Assembly: GCA_963675135.1 (NCBI GenBank)
Contig: OY776124.1
Span: forward strand, 7,454,677-7,518,676
DNA: 64,000 nt
Reading direction: 5' to 3'
Origin: Galeopsis tetrahit
Taxonomy: Eukaryota > Streptophyta > Magnoliopsida > Lamiales > Lamiaceae
A program made the position numbers and the translations under genes. The notes under the pieces are model-generated. The model did no database searches, was not told the DNA's origin, and was given only the letters and a program-made list of their open reading frames with translations. Below, in pieces: positions 47,056-57,090 of this stretch (its first letter is position 1; the number at the start of each line of letters is the position of its first letter).

Positions 47056-47692
47056 TTATGTGAAATATTGCATACATGCATTCCATCCCAATTAGGCAAG
47101 TCAAAATTCTAAGTCCAAAAGTCAAATTAAGTTAATTTTAAGAAATTCACGGGTCATAAGTCTGGATCCGGGTTGCCCAGAAAATTCGCGGGTTGCAAAC
47201 AGTTGGTTTACTACATGACCAAAATATTGTTACTACAAGGCAAAAATATTACCACTACAAGGCCAAAAATTTAATACTACATGTCAAAACATTTTGACAA
47301 ATTCACCAAAAAATCAAGTCTCTAGAATATTTTTAAACATGTAGTAATACACTTTTGACCTTTTAGTGATAAAATTTTGGTCTTGTAGTAATATTGTTTT
47401 AGTCATGTAGTAGCCGAATAACTTAAAATTATTTTAGTAATTTTGTCCAAAAAAAATAAATGTCCAGAATATTTTTGGACTTGCAGTAATACACTTTTGC
47501 CCTTGTAGTGACAAAATTTAGTTCTTGTAGTAACATAGTTTTGGTCATGTAGTAAAATAATATTTTAGAGTGAAAATAAATATTCTAATTTATAAAGTTG
47601 ACCAGCTTTGACCCGTGTTGATCAACAAATTTTGACCTAATTTACCTTAATTAGTCATATTTCATGTATGCAATATTGCATATAAGTTTTTG
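47056..47692. mobile_element. Inverted-repeat element with GTAGTAA/TTACTACA motifs
   Basis: The outer ends CTTATGTGAAATATTGCATACATG and the inverse of CATGTATGCAATATTGCATATAAG pair. Inside, 47206-47300 (CTACATGACCAAAATATTG, TACTACAAGG) pairs with 47335-47570 (CTTGTAGTAATATTG, GTCATGTAGTA), which is itself present twice. About 640 bp, no ORF, TSD not resolved. Confidence 0.55.
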
Positions 47693-47894
47693 TGATATTA
47701 GTATAATTAATCACCAATTTTTTTTTTTTTAAAAGGTAAAATTCTAAACAGAATATAGAACAATCACAATAAATAAATGAATTCTAAACTTTGACCCTCA
47801 ACAAATTAATTAAACCTAACAAATTAATTAAACCTAATCTTTATTAGAAATTGTAATTATTCTTCCTAATTCATCTCTTAAGCAAGTACTTGTT

Positions 47895-48135
47895 ATTCTT
47901 ATGGAATTTCTTCATATGATTTTATGGAAAAAAATTTAACAATTGATATCAGCTAAACAAATTTTGCACAAAATGCGTAGCTCCATTATTAATTAATAGA
48001 GAAATAAATCGATACGTATTTGAAAATCAAGTAATATATTCAAAATCATTGAATAAAAGTTTATTTCAACTTAAAGAAGCTTTGATCAATTTTTGTTGTA
48101 ATAAGAGCGACAAATTGGTAAATATAAACTTGATG
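47895..48135. repeat. Dispersed repeat shared with 2640-3090
   Basis: Same ordered blocks as the left-hand copy (TTCTTCATATGATTTTATGG, TAGCTCCATTATTAATTAATAGAG, CAAATTGGTAAATATA), more compact and without the 33-bp duplication. Same orientation. Element class unknown. Confidence 0.5.
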
Positions 48136-48204
48136 CACCATTTTATCAACTCCAACAACAACACTCTCGGAGTATTTGTTTTCGGCTCTTTGTCAAGACG
48201 TTAA

Positions 48205-48442
48205 GGTTGTGTTTGGAGGATGGAATTTGATTTGAAAAGTCATTTTAAATTAAAGGAGTTAAAAATACATAGATTTCAAATGACTTGATTTTAGTGAGCA
48301 TTTGAAATCTCTCAATTTTAACAAAAAAGTGTATGGACACAAATCTAAGTTTTGAAATCTATTCATAATCCAAACATGTAGAATGGATTTGGGATGTGGA
48401 TTTGAAATCCATAAGCCCAAATCCACCCAACCAAACGGAGCC
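48205..48442. mobile_element. Tourist-like MITE
   Basis: Ends GGTTGTGTTTGGAGGATGGAATTTG and the inverse of CCACCCAACCAAACGGAGCC, with TAA on both sides (48202-48204, 48443-48445). GGCTCCGTTTGG-type ends with TAA targets are typical of PIF/Harbinger-derived Tourist MITEs. 238 bp. Confidence 0.8.
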
Positions 48443-48595
48443 TAAAGTATTTTTGTGTAATTTGTTGTGGTGTCCATGCCGGGATGGCAATAAATTCCTT
48501 GAAATACTTCTTCAATCACTTTGACCATATATACATTTTCAGTTCTTCTAATAATAATCTACAATAATAATCTACTGACTAAAAAATTAATATAA

Positions 48596-48662
48596 ATGAA
48601 TTAATTTCACACTTCTTTACGAATTCCAAAGACTAATGGACATAAACATATTACATATGAGT
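48596..48662 (-). repeat. Inverted piece of the MYB-fragment intron repeat
   Basis: Reverse complement of the GTTTATGTCCATTAATAGTCTTTG...GTGAAATTAAT stretch found at 43150-43200 and 49990-50045. It lies immediately left of the solo LTR, so the LTR inserted inside an inverted-repeat element. Confidence 0.65.
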
Positions 48663-48667
48663 AGGTC

Positions 48668-49930
48668 TGGTGTGCTGTCGCCGGCACCCAAAAATAATTC
48701 CTTAACTACCCACTAATGTAGTAGAGTAAGCAAGGATCGATCCACAGGAAACGGTGTAATAATTTAATCGAATTGATTTGTGTACAAAAGCAATTGGGGG
48801 GGGGGAGTTGATTGATAAGCTAACAACTACTAAGAAACAAGAAATAATAAATTGTAAATATAAAATCAACGAGACTCAAATAATGTGAATTATCTCACCC
48901 TCGGATAGTGTCCCCTTAATTAATTATACCAATTTAATCAACAAACCCGATTATCTCAATTTATTCTCGAATCTTATTCCCTAAACCAGTGGTACGACCA
49001 AACTAGTTCGAATTGTTCCTTACGTTTAATTAATCAGCAGGTATGACCCCCAATTAATCTATCCCTACGAATAACCCTAAAACATGTATCTAAGGTTCAA
49101 CTCGAGGAACGCATTCAAGAATTAAAACAATAGGATAAATTAGACCATGAATACGAGACACTCGTTTCATGCAACCTAAATGTTACTACTCCCTAAGGTG
49201 TTCTGCCTTAGTTGCTACAATTCCCAAAATATTATAACAATTACGGATTACAATTTATGGGATAGCTAGAATTGATATAAGAATAAAATTGGGTGATCAA
49301 ACCTATTAAACTCCTAATTCAAACATACATAGCATCTACTCAAGTAATAACAAAATCGAAATATAAATCGAAATCAACCAGGAATTATTTAATTAAACAG
49401 GCATGATCGATATAAGGTTTCACGTCCTCGGACTAGAATAAAGAAATTAGCTAAGCATAATCAACGAACCAATACAAATAATTGATTGATCCATAATCTC
49501 AAAAGTCAATACGAAAGAAAAAGATAAAAGAAGTTAATCAAAACCAAAATAAAGGAACATGAACATCAATATCAATGTCTTTTTCTCTTCTCCAATGTCA
49601 CGGCCAGTAGCAACTTCTTCCAAAAATTCCAGTTTGACTTTTTTTTTTCCTCCCTCGAGGCGGCTGTGATCCCCTCAAAACCAATTCTGGTCCAGCCTCT
49701 TACTCTTACTAATGGGCCTAATTCTCTTTTGATTTAATTAGGCCCAATCCTTTTTAGTAGCCTTGAATTTCATCCTTATCAATAATGCTTTTAGGTAAAT
49801 AGAAAAATAAAAATATCAAGGTAATTAAAGTCACAAAATAATAAGTCGAATGGTGCACCAAAAAATACCAATTTAATTCTCAAAGAATATTCAATTAAGC
49901 ACAAAAATATGCAATAAATTCGACTCATCA
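48668..49930. mobile_element. Solo LTR with 5-bp TSD
   Basis: It begins TGGTGTGCTGTCGCC and ends CGACTCATCA (TG...CA), flanked on both sides by AGGTC (48663-48667, 49931-49935), the 5-bp TSD of LTR retrotransposons. It contains GTAAGCAAGGATCGATCCACAGG near its start and no ORF. At 1263 bp with no internal domain, it is best explained by LTR-LTR recombination. The family (Copia or Gypsy) cannot be decided from the LTR alone. Confidence 0.8.
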
Positions 49931-49983
49931 AGGTCTCCTGTGAACTCGAGTGCATGTGGTGCACTCGAGTCGAGTCCAGAAAT

Positions 49984-50320
49984 TATATATGTTTATGTCC
50001 ATTAATAGTCTTTGAAATTCGTAAATAAGTGTGAAATTAATCCATTTATTTTGATTTTCTCGTTTGTAGGTTATTTTTAGAAGGGTTGAAAATATATGGT
50101 CGGAGTGATTGGAAAAGTAATTCAAGGAATTAAGTGTCATCACGGACACCAAAACGTATAATTCAAGGAACTGTATTTCTTCCTTTCACTTTTTCTCGAA
50201 ACTTGCTCTTTCTCCTAGCTCGAATAATTCAGAAGCTCGACCCGACCCGCACCAATTTCATTGATATCTAATACGAGGCTCTCGTAAAGCTTGGCAACAT
50301 CGTCGGCCGATTTCGTTGGA
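49984..50320. pseudogene. Second copy of the MYB gene fragment
   Basis: Direct repeat of 43139-43472, by eye about 95% identical. The plus strand retains the intron acceptor TTTGTAG|G followed by LFLEGLKIYGRSDWK, in which the other copy has lost the AG. The minus strand retains the first-SANT piece ending near 50320 (PTKSADDVAKLYESL). The rest of that piece is missing, so this copy is shorter. Confidence 0.65.
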
Positions 50321-51094
50321 AAAGGGAGTTTTTTTTTTTTGGTTAATTCTAAATAAATACACCACCTTTAGTCTCAATATCAATTTAATCACGATATTTA
50401 CGATTATGGTAGAAAATACCAACCTTTCATCGTGTGTTGCAATTAGATACACATTTTTTTCTCCGGTCAACAATTGATGATATGGCTTGGCGGAGCTTGC
50501 CACGTCAGATTACCCATATTCTTTTTTTTTTCCACATCAAATTACACTTTATAGAAATAAAAATAAAACTCTCGCTTCTTCTGCGTCTTCTCAACTTCTC
50601 AAACTCAATAGAGTTCTTCTTCTGCGTCTTTCTCACTTCTCAAATTCAATCAATTCTTCTCTTCTAACCCTAAAAATCAAAATCATAAGGGATAAAATCC
50701 TAACAGTAAAAATCGCAAAAAAAGTAATTTTTTTTTGTCAAAAATCCTAAAAATCTGGGTCGTTTGAAAGTAGAGTGAAGTTTGTAAACTCTAAACCGTA
50801 CAAAAACTTCAAGTAAGTGAAATCTTCTAAACTTTGTGTATTTGAGTGTTTTGCGTATGAGCACTTGAAATACATAAACATTCTTTTTGTCCTTATATAT
50901 ATTTTTATTTTTGTAGATGGAAGAACTTGAAATGCATAAACATTTGTGTTGGTCCTAAAAGAAGTATGACACAAGTGTATTAGGGGGAATGCACTTGTGT
51001 ATGCAATCAGGCTATCAGTAGAGTTGACTGAACAACTTCTCTAAGTATGTATAACTTTGTTCATATAATCAAACTAGTGAGAACTATGAAGTAA
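50321..51094. other. Spacer before the Copia element
   Basis: No gene recognised. 50560-50660 has pyrimidine-rich, 5'UTR-like sequence with TTCTTCTGCGTCTT(C/T)CTCACTTCTCAAA-type direct repeats. At about 50928-51000 a phrase TGTTGGTCCTAAAAGAAG and AGGGGGAATGCACTTG resemble retroelement end and polypurine sequences, but no LTR could be delimited. 51095-51099 (TCAGT) is the presumed TSD. Confidence 0.35.
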
Positions 51095-51099
51095 TCAGT

Positions 51100-52521
51100 T
51101 GTTGGTCCCAAAGTTGAGTTAAGATTGAGTAAGCTAAGAAAGTCTAGAGGGGAGGGGTGAATAGACTTTCTAAAATCTTTCAAAATATCAGAGTTTATAA
51201 TGCGGAATAGTGTTCTGAATAGTACTGTTCTTACTGAGTCAGATCAGTACTTCCAGTTTTTAGATTTATACTCAACTTTTATTTAGATCTTTACTTAGTA
51301 AATTCTACTGTTCTTGTTTAAACAAATATCAACCAAATATCAAACAGAAAATAAAGAACACAGAATTTTATAGTGGTTCGACCAATAAGTCTACATCCAC
51401 TCTCACAATCCCAGTTGTGATGTTTTATTACTCTTCCTTGAGTTTCTTGTGGCTTAAAGTCCCAAGACTAAGACTGTGATCTTATCGATTACACTTCCAA
51501 GTGTATCTTCGATCTACTAGTAATTCTACAAGTAACTAGCACACTTGTTTACAACAATACAAACTTAAAACTGAAAAGTAAAACTTCTCTTTGAGTAGCC
51601 TTTGATTTCTTCTCTTCAATTCAGTGGCTTCTCCTTGGTTCTTGATCTCTTCAACTTTGTGAGTTCTTCAATGCTCTGTAGACTTAGATTGCTTGTGAAT
51701 GTTTTATGATCAGTAGTCTTAGCAGTAGGAGATCACACAGTATTTATAGAACTTAGTATGACAGTTAGCAGTTTGTGAACTAACTCTCAACTAACTCTAA
51801 AACTGTTTTTGTTATAACTTCTTCTTGTAACCGACTTTGTAACTTCCTTCTTATTCCAAGTCAGCATCTCTTCAATAAATCTTCAGTTACTCTTTAAATA
51901 AGTTTTCCAAACTTATTCTTCAAATTCACCAAATCAGCACAGTAACTTACTGTTCTGATTTTTACTGTTTTTAGTCAATCAGCACAGTTCTCCAAAACTG
52001 TTCTAACTTCTTCAGAATGCTTCTCTTGAACTTCTGAGCTTCTCTTCAACTCTTCAAAGTCTTCTAATTCTGAAGTAGTCTTCTGAGTCTTCAATAGTCT
52101 TCTGATCTTCTCCTAATCTAGTTCTAATCTACTGTTCTGAACTTTTACAATGCTGAATACAATAGAATACAACTTTACATATATAAAACCTATCTATACA
52201 ACAACTGAACTATATACAGATGAGTACAAATAAGTCCTATACTATAAGCTGTTTATACAATACAAAACATCAGCTTAGTTCCTAACAGTTCATATATCAG
52301 ATCAGTAAACACAATAAGATCAGTAACCATATAAGATCAGTAACTCAGATTTCAAATATCTCTTTAAAATCAATACTTCTTAATAAGATCAGTAAACTTA
52401 TCTCATATAGAACATTTATATCAACATATAATCACATATACCATTAACTTCAAGTTGCTTTTGGCCATCAAAACATACAATCATCAATTAGAACATTGTT
52501 TCAAGAATTCATATCCCAACA
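51100..52521 (-). repeat. Copia 3' LTR (complete, 1422 bp)
   Basis: Plus-strand limits TGTTGGTCCCAAAG...ATATCCCAACA, i.e. TG...CA on the minus strand too, bordered by the PPT at 52522. It aligns without gaps to 63126-64000 over the first 875 bp. Left flank TCAGT (51095-51099) is the presumed TSD, whose partner is outside the window. Many GATCAG/ATCAGCACAGTA phrases occur within it. Confidence 0.9.
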
Positions 52522-52536
52522 ATTTCCCCCTTTTTG
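52522..52536 (-). promoter_or_regulatory. Polypurine tract (PPT) of the Copia element
   Basis: The minus strand reads CAAAAAGGGGGAAAT directly upstream of the 3' LTR start (TGTTGGGATATG). It primes plus-strand DNA synthesis during reverse transcription. AAGGGGGAA recurs internally (about 56693 and 56879). Confidence 0.85.
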
Positions 52537-52743
52537 ATGAAGCCAAAACTACTTAAATATAATAAGATCAGTAGTTAAGATATATGGTTTATCATAACAG
52601 TTCATCAATTTCAACATCAGAATAGTTTTCACATAAACCAAATATTACACATACTTCACATAATCACAACAAAAAAAATATCAAAATGAAGAAAATAAAG
52701 ATAAGGTTAAGAAGTGTTATCTTGTGAGCTTAGTCCTTCATCT

Positions 52744-55700
52744 TCAGTCTTCATTTGGTATTCTGAATGCCAAATACATCCGGTTCTTGATTTCCAGCAT
52801 GTGCTTGTGATCTATAATACCTTCATCTTGAATGATTTTTGAAATGATATTTCCAACCTCTCTCAGATCAGGTTCTCCATTCTCTAATCTTGGAGGTTCC
52901 CATACTGGTTCTTCAGGACATAATATCTGAATGTTTGCACCAGCAGCTAACAACAAAACATCTTCCCAGAAGATTCTTGCAACATTCATCATAAAGTCTT
53001 CAAAATCAGCATACTCATCCTCTTTGGTAGGATGATCACCAAACTTCTTCACAATAAAATTTGCAATCTGCCACTTCTTCTTAAGATTATTCCAGTATTC
53101 CAAATGTTCATCATCAATAATAAATTCTATGTAATTCTCATTAAGAACACCAACAGCAGACTTAAATTTCAATTTCCTCTTTAATGCAGCAACTCGATTA
53201 TCAAACTTCTTCCTTGCAGCTTCTGCCTCTTTCAACTTTTGTTTCCTAATCTGCTCATCAGCTTTTCTTTTCTCAAACAATTCAGCTTTCTTCTTAGCTA
53301 GCAACTCATTATGTTTCTCAACAGCTTCAGCCATCTTCTCATCACTTGGCCTACTGCTAGCAACAACATGCTTCAGCTTACTCTTAGACCTGGTAACTCT
53401 CCCAGACTCTTCAGCTTCTTCTTCATCTTCACTCAAAACTAACTTCCATTTCCTTTTACTAGATGAAGATTCAGCAATGTTCTTTCCAACAGTTGCTATG
53501 ACTTGAGTTTCAGCTTCAGAAGATTTTTCATGTTTTCTGAGATTTGCAATGTTGTTTTTCAAACTAATGATCTCTTCTTTCAGATCATCCATACTCTCTT
53601 TTAGTTCATCTTGACTTACAACTAATTGAGCTTGCTGAGTTTGAGTCTGCTCCATGACCTTCATGACCTTAACTTCCCCCTTTTTGGCTTCATCCTGCCA
53701 TTCCTTCAAGGGTGTTATGAGCAGCTCAACTTTCCTTTGCAAATCAGCAGACAATGTCTTTTCCTGTAATCTATGCAGATCATAGATTTTGGACATTGTA
53801 TGATTCATCACTTGCTCATACGAACTTGTAGAACATAACTTCTCCAATTTCTCAGTAGCTTCTTGAAATTGTTTCAAAGTAGCTTCCAGCTTGCTTTGCA
53901 ACTCTTCATTAAGCTTTTTCAACATTTCAAAGCTTGAGCTATCTGGAACTGTGTCAGTAGGAACAGATCTTACTGTCTCCTGAACATCATTAAGCACAGT
54001 ATTTTCATCAATATCAATTGGTGTACTTTCTAACTCATCAGCACCCAAAGTTTGTTCCTCTACGACCACAGTTTCTTCAATTACAACTGTGTTCTCAAAC
54101 ACCTCAGTTGCATTGGTATCAGCTTCATAGTCAGCTTCCATATCTGCTTGATTATTACATTCTTCAGCACCAACATCCTCAGCACCAACATCCTCAGCAC
54201 CCAAATTGACATCAGAATCAACATGAGTCTCAGCAGAATTAACCATAGAATACTTACATCCTATTAATCTTTCAATCAACTGAATAACAGAATCCAATGT
54301 AAATAATTCTGAACAAGTTTGAACACCTGCAGCTTCTCTCTGCTCTTGTTCCCAATCATGAAAAACAGATAAACCTCTCATGCCTTCTGCTACAACTAAC
54401 AACTCTTTCAAGCCAATCCTTCTAAGATATACCCAAGTACCTGTCCTTAGAAGTTGTTCAAACACCATAGAGCTGTCATCTAATCCATGAAAACATTTCA
54501 GAAGTGCATTTCTCAGTTTGAATCTAATCTTTTCTTCCTTATCACAAATAGGATAATCCATCAAAAACACTGAATGTGGTTGAATAACCTCAGTTTCTGG
54601 AGATGAGGAGATTTCAATAGGTTTAGAAGCAGGTATATGTTCATGCTCAGTAGAGTGATCATGAACTGGTTCAGGGGAAAAATAAGGAGTAGGAATATGT
54701 TGAGGACTAGAATGGGGAGTGGTATGAAAAGAAGTGTTCTTAATGGGTGAGGGTGGAGTGTTCTGTCTAATAGGAGAGTAGTGTACTGACTCCTCAGAAC
54801 AGGTTGAATCTCGATCAATGGGTTGAGTTTGAAATGGAACAGAATTTGATGGAGTAGGGGTAGAATCAAGAATTTCCCTAGGTCTAGAAGTACTAACCTC
54901 GTGATCCTCAGAGCTGTCTCTCACCACAGTTTCAAGAAATGTTACTGTGTGCTCTGCTGAGGCTTTTGCAGACCTTCCTCTTCTTACTCCAGAACCCATA
55001 GGATCATGCTTTGCCTTGGTTCTTTTCTCTGGTTGATCATCATCTGATTTGTACATAGAAGCACCAGATTCTTGAGCTTCTAGTTCTTGAAGAGGTAGCA
55101 CCAAAGGATTCTCTTGTTCATAACGAACAGATTCCTTTTTCATCAAGAATTTCCCTTGATGGAATTTCTTGGGATTACTCCAGTATGCCTTCTTAACAAC
55201 AATCTGAGGCAACAAAATGCTCAGCTTGTTCCCGAACCCTAATTTTGATTTGATTGAAAACTCTTCGGAGTCCTCATCGAACATAATCTTTTCCTTTTCG
55301 CTTAGAAGTCTTTCAAGAAAGAAACCTTGCCAATCACCTTGAACACGGTCAATTATTGCTGCCATTATTCGAATTTTCAGATTTGATAGAGCGTCTTGAC
55401 TGTGATGTTGCCCTAACAAACACTTTCCAGCAATATCCATCAAAAATTGAAGACCAGTAGGTAGCACGGCTTTCTTCAAATTGTGTAGAGTTTCTGGTTC
55501 CTCATTCGTCCATCTACCCACACACTCTTTTTCTTCTCCGGCTTTGTAGTTCAGGATGTCAACAGGTCCTTGGGGTAAATCCAACATAACCTCAAGAATC
55601 TCTCGAGTTATTTCGACCTTGTGCCCGGACAGCATTGAACGAACACCATTGTTATTACCTTCTAGCTGTAAAAAGAATTCCACTGCTTCGGGTTCATACA

Positions 55701-55899
55701 CATTGAGTGGGTATGATTCCAAAAATTTCCTGAGACCGCTTTCTTCGCACATGGTTAAAATAGCTTGATTCTCTGGACAATGTCGACCATTAAAGTAGAC
55801 TACGTTTTCTACAAAAATGTCTTTCTCACGCATCCAAAATCCAGAATCAAACGTTCCAACAACTTCATTAGATTCGCTCAGAACATTAATAATAGTCAT
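52744..55899 (-). CDS. Extra 3' ORF of the Copia element (1051 codons), unknown function
   Basis: Intact frame between pol and the 3' LTR, same strand, starting at an ATG. Residues about 1-270 look globular (LSGHKVEITREILEVMLDL, LPTGLQFLMDIAGKCLL). They resemble in outline the 'putative plant transposon protein' domains found in env-like ORFs of plant retroelements, but I cannot confirm this. About 290-450 is Ser/Pro-rich and disordered, about 560-640 acidic with a GAEDV repeat, about 655-800 heptad-rich coiled coil, and about 850-915 a Lys/Arg-rich helix. The C-terminus is globular. No signal peptide or transmembrane segment is visible, so a membrane envelope role is not supported. Its position equals ORF3 of Sireviruses. 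No stop is present in 3.1 kb although pol is broken. Confidence 0.85.
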   Translation of the reverse strand: MTIINVLSESNEVVGTFDSGFWMREKDIFVENVVYFNGRHCPENQAILTMCEESGLRKFLESYPLNVYEPEAVEFFLQLEGNNNGVRSMLSGHKVEITREILEVMLDLPQGPVDILNYKAGEEKECVGRWTNEEPETLHNLKKAVLPTGLQFLMDIAGKCLLGQHHSQDALSNLKIRIMAAIIDRVQGDWQGFFLERLLSEKEKIMFDEDSEEFSIKSKLGFGNKLSILLPQIVVKKAYWSNPKKFHQGKFLMKKESVRYEQENPLVLPLQELEAQESGASMYKSDDDQPEKRTKAKHDPMGSGVRRGRSAKASAEHTVTFLETVVRDSSEDHEVSTSRPREILDSTPTPSNSVPFQTQPIDRDSTCSEESVHYSPIRQNTPPSPIKNTSFHTTPHSSPQHIPTPYFSPEPVHDHSTEHEHIPASKPIEISSSPETEVIQPHSVFLMDYPICDKEEKIRFKLRNALLKCFHGLDDSSMVFEQLLRTGTWVYLRRIGLKELLVVAEGMRGLSVFHDWEQEQREAAGVQTCSELFTLDSVIQLIERLIGCKYSMVNSAETHVDSDVNLGAEDVGAEDVGAEECNNQADMEADYEADTNATEVFENTVVIEETVVVEEQTLGADELESTPIDIDENTVLNDVQETVRSVPTDTVPDSSSFEMLKKLNEELQSKLEATLKQFQEATEKLEKLCSTSSYEQVMNHTMSKIYDLHRLQEKTLSADLQRKVELLITPLKEWQDEAKKGEVKVMKVMEQTQTQQAQLVVSQDELKESMDDLKEEIISLKNNIANLRKHEKSSEAETQVIATVGKNIAESSSSKRKWKLVLSEDEEEAEESGRVTRSKSKLKHVVASSRPSDEKMAEAVEKHNELLAKKKAELFEKRKADEQIRKQKLKEAEAARKKFDNRVAALKRKLKFKSAVGVLNENYIEFIIDDEHLEYWNNLKKKWQIANFIVKKFGDHPTKEDEYADFEDFMMNVARIFWEDVLLLAAGANIQILCPEEPVWEPPRLENGEPDLREVGNIISKIIQDEGIIDHKHMLEIKNRMYLAFRIPNED

Positions 55900-57090
55900 T
55901 TGTAGAAGTGTAGAAGATAGAGTAATTTTGAGTTATGAAATTTCCAGAAATGAATTCGTAAGGAAGATGAAGATGAAAAAGTGATCGTGTTTGATAAATT
56001 CAAAACCAATCTAGGGTGTGGATTGAATTTATTTTCACGATGAATGGTTAAGATTGAGTCTCGAATTTCGTGATTAAAGAAAACTGTTCATATTCGAGTT
56101 CCATTCTTATTTCTTGGAGCCAATTTGCGTTTGATAAATACACCACAGTAATTAGGTTAAAAATAGAGGAGTGTACTAATCATCTCTATTAGTAATCTAA
56201 AAGATTGTTCTGATGCATATCAGCACAGTAGGTTTCAGAAATAATTCACTTCATTCTCTTACTTGTTATATAAAGAAAATTTACTTATCTGGATCAGCTG
56301 AGTATTGTGATCAGCTGAGTAAACTTTTGAACATCAGACCAGTTGTTGGGGTCAGCACAGTAGTACTCAGATCAGTTCCCAACTTTCCTGATTTCACATT
56401 TTTGCTATCAGCACAGTAATCCTCAGATCAGTACTGTGTGTCAGATCAATTCTCTTTTCTGTAGACAGATTAGTAGTAATCAAATCTTTATGTACAGTTT
56501 AGTCAGTAATCAGATTAGTTCTGTAGAATAATTGAATTTGTAATCAGATCAGTTCTGTAGACAAAGAAACTTTGTAATCAGAACAGTTCTGTAGACAATC
56601 CAATTTATTAATCAGAATAGTTCTGTAGACTGATATAGCCTGTAATCAGATCAGATTTGTAGACTTTTCAAATCTGTAATCAGATCAGTTCCCCCTTCAG
56701 TGGAGAATTCCTCTTCTGTGCCTGTTTCACCTTGGTAGAAGTGTTAGTACATTATATATAAGTGTAAAAACAGTACAGAGTAGTCATGTTATAATTAAAT
56801 CAATGATCACAACAAGGTTTATGCTAAAGTGACTTAGTGTTCTGAGTCAACAAAAGGATCTTTAAGAAATCACAGATTCCCCCTTAATGTATGTTCTCAG
56901 TGTCCCTCAGCTTTACCAGCTTCCTCATTGGGATTAAGGTCACTTTAGTAACCTTGTTACCTGTTTTGATAGATGTAGTGGTCTGACATAGGGTTGTCTC
57001 TTCTGAATTTTGGCTTTTGATGTACTGCTCTTAGTTTCTGCTTTATCTTCCTCTTGGTATAAGATCAGTACCTGAAATGTTAGTACAGTT
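55900..57090 (-). other. Non-coding spacer between pol and the extra ORF, with repeat motifs
   Basis: No open frame of note. On plus, about six units built on GTAATCAGATCAGTTCTGTAGA recur at 56505-56690, about 30-45 bp apart. Two internal polypurine-like tracts (AAGGGGGAA on minus) lie at about 56693 and 56879. Sireviruses are known for conserved repeated motifs in non-coding parts, and this may be the counterpart, or a leader/promoter for the extra ORF. Confidence 0.6.

Noticed and set aside
50928..51000. Another LTR end (TGTTGGTCCTAAAAG, AGGGGGAATGC) next to the Copia element
   Set aside because: Suggestive of a polypurine tract and LTR start, but no matching second end or TSD could be found.
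54018..54267. Plus-strand ORFs overlapping the extra Copia ORF
   Set aside because: They are antisense shadows of the long minus-strand frame, with no independent support.
52744..55899. An ordinary host gene in an intergenic position
   Set aside because: It lies inside the Copia element between pol and the PPT/3' LTR, on the same strand, with the element's repeat motifs upstream. It is part of the retrotransposon.
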